A stretch of 64,000 bases of DNA. It comes from Bacteroidetes bacterium ADurb.Bin139 (GTDB taxonomy: Bacteria > Bacteroidota > Bacteroidia > Bacteroidales > UBA932). The position numbers were made by a program, and so were the translations under genes. The stretch is taken from contig MWDM01000003.1 in NCBI GenBank assembly GCA_002070565.1, forward strand, positions 1-64,000. Reading direction: 5' to 3'. This document shows, piece by piece, positions 60,401 through 64,000 of the stretch. The notes under the pieces are model-generated. The model made no database searches, was not told the origin of the DNA, and saw nothing but the letters and a program-made list of their open reading frames with translations. The first letter of the stretch is position 1; each line of letters starts with the position of its first letter.

Positions 60401-60607
60401 TTCCAGACATCTTCTTCAACAGCTGTCGCAGTCATTCCCATGCTCATCACCAACGATTCACTCTGGGCTCCCATGGCAGCCACCATCTTTTTTGGTGTTC
60501 TTACTTCTATGTTCTTTGTGTCTGTTTTTCTGCCCGTTATATATTGGCTCTTTTACAGGAAACAGGACAGGATCAAATCTATTCGTGAACCTGAAAAACT
60601 GACTTGA
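57488..60607 (+). CDS. RND family efflux pump (AcrB/MdtC type inner membrane transporter)
   Basis: The 1039-residue pump has 12 membrane segments and two large periplasmic loops. The TM4 relay motif VLGMVVDDSIVVIDN has the paired Asp needed for proton transfer. The N-terminus (VLLLVTFLVGLGIFALPNMPKKEYPDF) is typical. It exports drugs, bile-like compounds or other amphiphiles. Substrate cannot be read from the sequence. It sits in the adaptor-pump-channel operon. Confidence 0.95.
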   Translation: MSRKRRSIVEWTMHNHKIVLLLVTFLVGLGIFALPNMPKKEYPDFTIRNALVVGVYPGASSAQVEEQLTIPLERRILSYKEIDREKTYSLTRDGIVYFVLDLTEKEKTPRNFYANLRLDLEEFKAQLPSGVLPLMVISEFGETSAILITLESESLTYDQLDDCLDRLEGRLRPLPIVTNIKRYGQQQEQINIYLDKDKLAAYALNTQQIMVQLFSSGLVTFAGTLNSPGGSIPFHLNNAYQNERQILEQPIYFDPSGNVLRVKDIGRVVREYPAPSSYITNNGKKCLLLSMEMSKGFDMVELGKQVNRVLKDFESELPPDVSVFRIADQPQVVKDSVYSFLKEMLLAVLTVIAVMMVMLPLRVASVAAATIPITIFISLGIMYVLGFEINTVTLASLLVVLGMVVDDSIVVIDNYMTLLDQGMSRWKASITAANSYFKSVFSATLAISITFFPFYFTFPENFVEFIFMAPWTISISLMVSLLVAMLFIPYFQYFTIRKGLKQVVEKQRQKSKRDVSILELFGIFYEKTLRISFAHPKWVIAVIIFFLVSPYFVYQHLPKRLMPMADRNQFVVEIYLPFGSSVEETEKLTDSLCRLMQQEERVLAITSFVGTSAPRFQASYTPQIPGPHYGQFIVNTPSYKATESLVALFQEKYMHYFPGTYVRVRRLDYSLLSANEVEVRLKGENKQAMMVLADSLAAEFRKIPYIASVRSDFGGMQYGIGVNIDPVAAAHVGINPGLLSLNLASRYSGVPATSMWSDGKTIPVLIRTDRQNEPPSADRLGNEYIQGIIPGAGVPLRQIATLEPEWNISQIVRRNGYPTLTLMMDLKYGKISTDVFDQVVDIMDDTPMPDGVWYQYGGTYQADKSMLPGIIKGVGIAIFLIFLILLFHFKKISLSLLVMGSTLLSILGAFVGTWVLGLPVSLTTFLGLVTLIGLVVRNGIIMFDYAELLRREGSSVKEAAFLAGCRRIRPIFQTSSSTAVAVIPMLITNDSLWAPMAATIFFGVLTSMFFVSVFLPVIYWLFYRKQDRIKSIREPEKLT

Positions 60608-60609
60608 TC

Positions 60610-61899
60610 ATGAGGAAGACCATTTACCTGATAATTACTCTCTGTTTTCCTGCCATATTTCAGCATCTTGCCGCTCAGACGTATACGTATACCCTTGAAG
60701 ACTGCAGACAAATGGCCATTGAAAAGAATGCTCAGCTGCAGGAGATGAAGATCGGGGAACAAATATCCCTTCAGATGAAAAAACAGGCCCTTACTTACTT
60801 TTTCCCCAATGTTTCTGCCTTCGGAATGGGGTTTAAAGCAAGCAATTCTGTGATATCGCTGGATCTGGGCATGCTGGGCAGCATGGCGCTTCTCAAAGAC
60901 GGGGTAATGGTGAGTGCTATGGCTGTTCAGCCTGTTTTTATGGGGGGGAAAGTTTTTTATTCCACAAAACTTGCCGATACCGGGATTCGTGCCAGTGAGC
61001 TGTTTACTGCCCTGAAAAAAGATGAAGTCCTTGCCAGGACAGACGAATACTTCTGGCTTTTATATTCGTTGTATGAAAAAAGAAAAACCGTTGCTGTCAT
61101 GCAGCAGGTGCTGGATTCTCTGTACAAAGACGTGCAACAGGCCGTAAATGCAGGCATCCTGGGACAAAACGAAGTGTTGAAGGTCACATTGCAGCAACAT
61201 ACCCTGAGAACAAAAAATGTGGAATTGGAAAACGGTATTTTCCTGGCTAACATGGCCCTGGCCCGTCAGATGGGTTTGCCTGTCGATTCGGTGGATCATT
61301 TTATGATCGCTCCTCCCGGGGATCTAACGGTAAGCGATCCTATACAGTATTTTCTTGAGCCTTCCCAGGTGCTCTCACTCAGAACAGAATACCAGCTCCT
61401 GGAAATGGGTGTGCGTGCGGCAGCACTGGAGAAAAAGATAGAAACTGCTTCCTATATGCCCCAGGTTGGTATAGGTGCGTTTTACTATTATGAAAATTTT
61501 TTAGACAAAAACAACTGGAACGGAGGCGTCATGGCTGCTGTTCGTGTTCCCATTTCCGATTGGGCCAGAGGGTCTTATGCCATCCGCCAGAAAAAGCTTG
61601 AAGAATCAAAAGCACAGATACGCAGGGAAGACGGCCATCAGCAATTGCTCATGCAGATCCGCCAGGCCTGGGGCAAATTTGTGGAATCTTACCAGAAATA
61701 CCTTCTGGCAGAACTTACGGTTGAGGAATCCCGGGAAAACGCCCGTCTGAACGAAACATATTACAGGGCCGGTACGGTAAGCCTTACCGAATTGCTCGCC
61801 GCACGGGGTTTTTTGCAGGAAAGTCAGGATAAAAGAATTGATGCCATAAGGGATTACCAGGTGGCTAAAAGCATGTACCTGCAGGTCACCGGACGTTAA
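60610..61899 (+). CDS. TolC-family outer membrane efflux channel
   Basis: The 429-residue protein starts at ATG 60610. It has a signal peptide (IYLIITLCFPAIFQHLAAQ) and the outer-membrane-factor helical repeats (LEDCRQMAIEKNAQLQEMKI; then GAKVFY-like segment MGGKVFYSTKLA; second copy with SESRENARLNETYYRAGTVSL). It completes the tripartite pump with the two upstream genes. Convergent with the MG2/plug protein gene. Confidence 0.93.
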   Translation: MRKTIYLIITLCFPAIFQHLAAQTYTYTLEDCRQMAIEKNAQLQEMKIGEQISLQMKKQALTYFFPNVSAFGMGFKASNSVISLDLGMLGSMALLKDGVMVSAMAVQPVFMGGKVFYSTKLADTGIRASELFTALKKDEVLARTDEYFWLLYSLYEKRKTVAVMQQVLDSLYKDVQQAVNAGILGQNEVLKVTLQQHTLRTKNVELENGIFLANMALARQMGLPVDSVDHFMIAPPGDLTVSDPIQYFLEPSQVLSLRTEYQLLEMGVRAAALEKKIETASYMPQVGIGAFYYYENFLDKNNWNGGVMAAVRVPISDWARGSYAIRQKKLEESKAQIRREDGHQQLLMQIRQAWGKFVESYQKYLLAELTVEESRENARLNETYYRAGTVSLTELLAARGFLQESQDKRIDAIRDYQVAKSMYLQVTGR

Positions 61900-61904
61900 A
61901 AAAG

Positions 61905-63593
61905 TTATTTTACGGTAAACTCTGTCGAATTCCTGAAGGTTTTCCCCTCGGGGTTCATTCCTTCGGCTACCACCACAAAAGTTCCTTTTGTTTCCGATGT
62001 TGTTGTCCTGATTGTGACCGGTTCAGTACCTTTAAGATCAACCCGGGGATTCCAGTACAGGGTATGGCGTACATCGGGCAGCCGGCTATCACGGGGTACC
62101 ATCCCGAAAGAATGAGGATTCTGAACTCCCTGGAATTCATGTATACGCATAGATTCCTTCATTTCCAGGTCAGGAAAATCGCCACGGTACGTTTTCAGAA
62201 ACAGTATCCCGTTGTAGTATATGGGGCCGAAGGCATATTTGTCCGGATATATTACTATTTCCCTGACCAGGGCGGGATCATAGGCATATATTTTTTCATG
62301 GTCCCGGACCGGTATTCCGTCCAGTAGCACAAGCGGCGGGGTAGGATCGTCTACATAATAAACGGTTCCGCCGGCATCTCTCAGGCGCAATTGCAGCACG
62401 CGGGAGCCTCCGATGGTCCTAAAACGGGCTTCTCTTACGAATTCCACTATTACTTCTCCCATGGTGGGGAAACGTGTATACTCGTCCAGTTTGTAAACAA
62501 TCCCCGAATTTTCAAACAGAAGGTTGGTTTCGGTTCTTTCCTCCCTGAACAGGGAATCCAGGCCAAAGGCATGCCACAACTGAACACCCAGGCTTCTTTC
62601 CTCCAGTACAGGCTGTTGTCTGACATCCAGGATCAGTTCAGGAAGTTCATGTACCCGGGGATTCATGTACACAGAATCCAGCACCAGGTGATACTGTTTG
62701 TCGTTGTGCGACGGTATATAGCTTATCAGGGTGCCGTTGCCGTATAGGTTGGAAGTAAAAAAACGTAAACGGCCATTATCCCCCAGCTCCCCGGTATAAT
62801 ATTGTACCTGGCTTCCTGCAATGGAAATATACGATCCAAAACCTCCGGAGGGGGCCACAGGATCGTTGTTTTGGTCCACTACATGTCCCCTTATGACTTC
62901 GCCCGGGTAATCAACCCGCCAGAAAGAAAAAGGGGTAAAGGTCTGATTCCTTGTGCTGTCAACGAGAAACGAAATGGATGGATTGCTAAAATGATTCAAA
63001 TTCTCTTTTCTGAAAACAGAAACGGAAAGTGATACTTCTTTGGGCAGGGAATGGCTGAGCGTTATCCTTACCTCTTCTCCGGGCTGGTACACGTTTTTGT
63101 CTGTGAAAACACCAAGTTCCGGGTTATTGTCCTGATTCGCCTTTTGTTTGACGACAGGTCCTGAGCCGGAATCAACTTTCACATTATCGGAACGCAGCGA
63201 TGTCAGGGGATTGTAGATTGTTATGATCCGTGAAAACACATTATTTTCACTTTCTGAATACATATAACGGGTGTAAGCCAGCAGACGGTAGTTCCCTGTA
63301 GGCAGGAATAGGGGAAGGTCTATCAATCCGCTGCCACGGCCGGCAGCAAGGGCTATCTTGGCCTGTACCACGGAACCGGAAAGGTTTTGCAGTTCTATGT
63401 ATGCCACGGCGCTCACAGGGGAAAGTTTTCCGGTTACCGCATCGTAGCAAAAGGCAGAAATCCAGATATGCTCGCCGGCAAGATAACATTCCTTGTCTGT
63501 ACTCAGGTACAGCCTTTCGTGCAGCATGTGGCTTTGTGCCTGCAGTAGCAGTGAAGTTGCAGATAGTATAAGTATTGTAAGGATCCGTTTCAT
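61905..63593 (-). CDS. Secreted MG2-like protein with a TonB plug-like C-terminal domain
   Basis: The 562-residue protein from ATG 63591-63593 (MKRILTILILSATSLLLQAQ is the signal peptide) has the MG2-type phrase LYLSTDKECYLAGEHIWISA near its start, then macroglobulin-like beta domains. The region near residues 425-480 (PLVLLDGIPVRDHEKIYAYD, VREIVIYPDKYAFGP, YNGILFLKT) resembles the plug domain of TonB receptors, but there is no barrel. The next gene, 12 bases upstream, encodes a DUF4249 protein, and such pairs lie in TonB-receptor loci. Function is unknown. Confidence 0.75.
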   Translation of the reverse strand: MKRILTILILSATSLLLQAQSHMLHERLYLSTDKECYLAGEHIWISAFCYDAVTGKLSPVSAVAYIELQNLSGSVVQAKIALAAGRGSGLIDLPLFLPTGNYRLLAYTRYMYSESENNVFSRIITIYNPLTSLRSDNVKVDSGSGPVVKQKANQDNNPELGVFTDKNVYQPGEEVRITLSHSLPKEVSLSVSVFRKENLNHFSNPSISFLVDSTRNQTFTPFSFWRVDYPGEVIRGHVVDQNNDPVAPSGGFGSYISIAGSQVQYYTGELGDNGRLRFFTSNLYGNGTLISYIPSHNDKQYHLVLDSVYMNPRVHELPELILDVRQQPVLEERSLGVQLWHAFGLDSLFREERTETNLLFENSGIVYKLDEYTRFPTMGEVIVEFVREARFRTIGGSRVLQLRLRDAGGTVYYVDDPTPPLVLLDGIPVRDHEKIYAYDPALVREIVIYPDKYAFGPIYYNGILFLKTYRGDFPDLEMKESMRIHEFQGVQNPHSFGMVPRDSRLPDVRHTLYWNPRVDLKGTEPVTIRTTTSETKGTFVVVAEGMNPEGKTFRNSTEFTVK

Positions 63594-63604
63594 AATTACA
63601 ACTT

Positions 63605-64000
63605 TCAAAACCATGGCCATTCAACCGGCCAGAAGGCGGGGACCACCGGCTGTCCGCCTTTGCTCCGGCAATCTATGCACCTTGTGAGATTCCAGTAGCT
63701 TACTTTTGCCAGCGGGTCTATCGTATGGGGGGAATATCCCTCCTGGATCAGAGACAGCATTAAGCTTACCTTGGCATCCAGAGGTACAATCGTGTCCGGG
63801 GGCATGGGTTCCCGGATATAGCCGGGAAGTCCTATACAGTTGATAAACAATTTTTTCCTTACAGAATTGCACACAGATACAAATCCAATGGCACGGACAG
63901 AAGGATCGGTCACACAACGGATGTTACCGCTGATCTCGTTTGGCTGGGGTGAAAAAATATTACCTATGTCGTACGAATTCCTTCGCATATTTTCCATATA
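63605..64000 (-). CDS. DUF4249 lipoprotein, C-terminal part; rest outside the window
   Basis: The visible frame encodes about the last 130 residues and remains open to the window edge; an ATG at 63995-63997 is internal, since the family is usually 300-400 residues. SPQPNEISGNIRCVTDP and the closing RCIDCRSKGGQ with a FWP tail are typical of DUF4249 C-termini. The family is exported and found with TonB-dependent receptors. It is presumably co-transcribed with the MG2/plug gene 12 bases downstream. Confidence 0.8.
   Translation of the reverse strand, partial: YMENMRRNSYDIGNIFSPQPNEISGNIRCVTDPSVRAIGFVSVCNSVRKKLFINCIGLPGYIREPMPPDTIVPLDAKVSLMLSLIQEGYSPHTIDPLAKVSYWNLTRCIDCRSKGGQPVVPAFWPVEWPWF

Overview
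The window looks like a chromosomal segment of an anaerobic member of the Bacteroidota, most likely order Bacteroidales. The support is: TAnnTTTG promoter boxes with no Shine-Dalgarno pattern, Bacteroidota-typical families (DUF3810, DUF2807, DUF4369-TlpA, DUF4249, golvesin-type amidase, MG2/plug surface proteins), and amino-acid-fermentation and tungsten-enzyme gene sets. Genus cannot be fixed from the sequence alone.

Positions 1 to about 9990 are the right end of an integrated phage-like element. It carries tail fibre, a kelch-like propeller, very small overlapping membrane genes, a holin, an M15-type endolysin and a membrane-anchored protein, all rightward. An AT-rich accessory strip follows (6.5-8.4 kb) with a two-gene unit made of an unknown 257-residue protein and a PIN-domain protein. 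A leftward tyrosine integrase then sits beside the 3' end of a tRNA-Arg(TCT) gene, the probable attachment site.

Positions 10.1-16 kb hold leftward housekeeping and envelope genes: a calcium-type P-ATPase, a membrane protein, an M28-PDZ peptidase and a TlpA lipoprotein. Positions 16-26 kb form a tungsten/molybdenum island. It has pterin cofactor genes (MOSC-MogA fusion, moaC, a compact moaA, moeA), a WtpABC-type oxyanion transporter, an unknown lipoprotein, a ThiS/ThiF sulfur-carrier pair and a divergent aldehyde:ferredoxin oxidoreductase. moaE is not in the window. An inverted-repeat element sits between transporter genes and replaces the end of the ATPase gene.

Positions 26-42 kb carry htpG, a large amidase/golvesin protein, a sigma-factor operon with two DUF2807 adhesin-like proteins, a dipeptidase, a serine hydrolase, pyrD, an XRE regulator with a striking operator-like array, queA and a CPA-type antiporter.

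Positions 42.3-55.8 kb are a complete lysine-fermentation operon: CoA-transferase subunits at both ends of the core, a beta-transaminase (Kat type) where other bacteria have the ammonia lyase Kal, then kce, kdd, kamA, kamB, kamC, kamD, kamE, a thiolase and an acyl-CoA ligase. Lysine should go through beta-lysine, 3,5-diaminohexanoate and 5-amino-3-oxohexanoate to acetoacetate and 3-aminobutyryl-CoA, with transamination and thiolysis giving acetyl-CoA. The operon is closed by a hairpin lying inside the convergent queH gene. The right end holds queH, a three-gene RND efflux operon and the start of a surface-protein locus (MG2/plug protein and a DUF4249 lipoprotein cut by the window edge).
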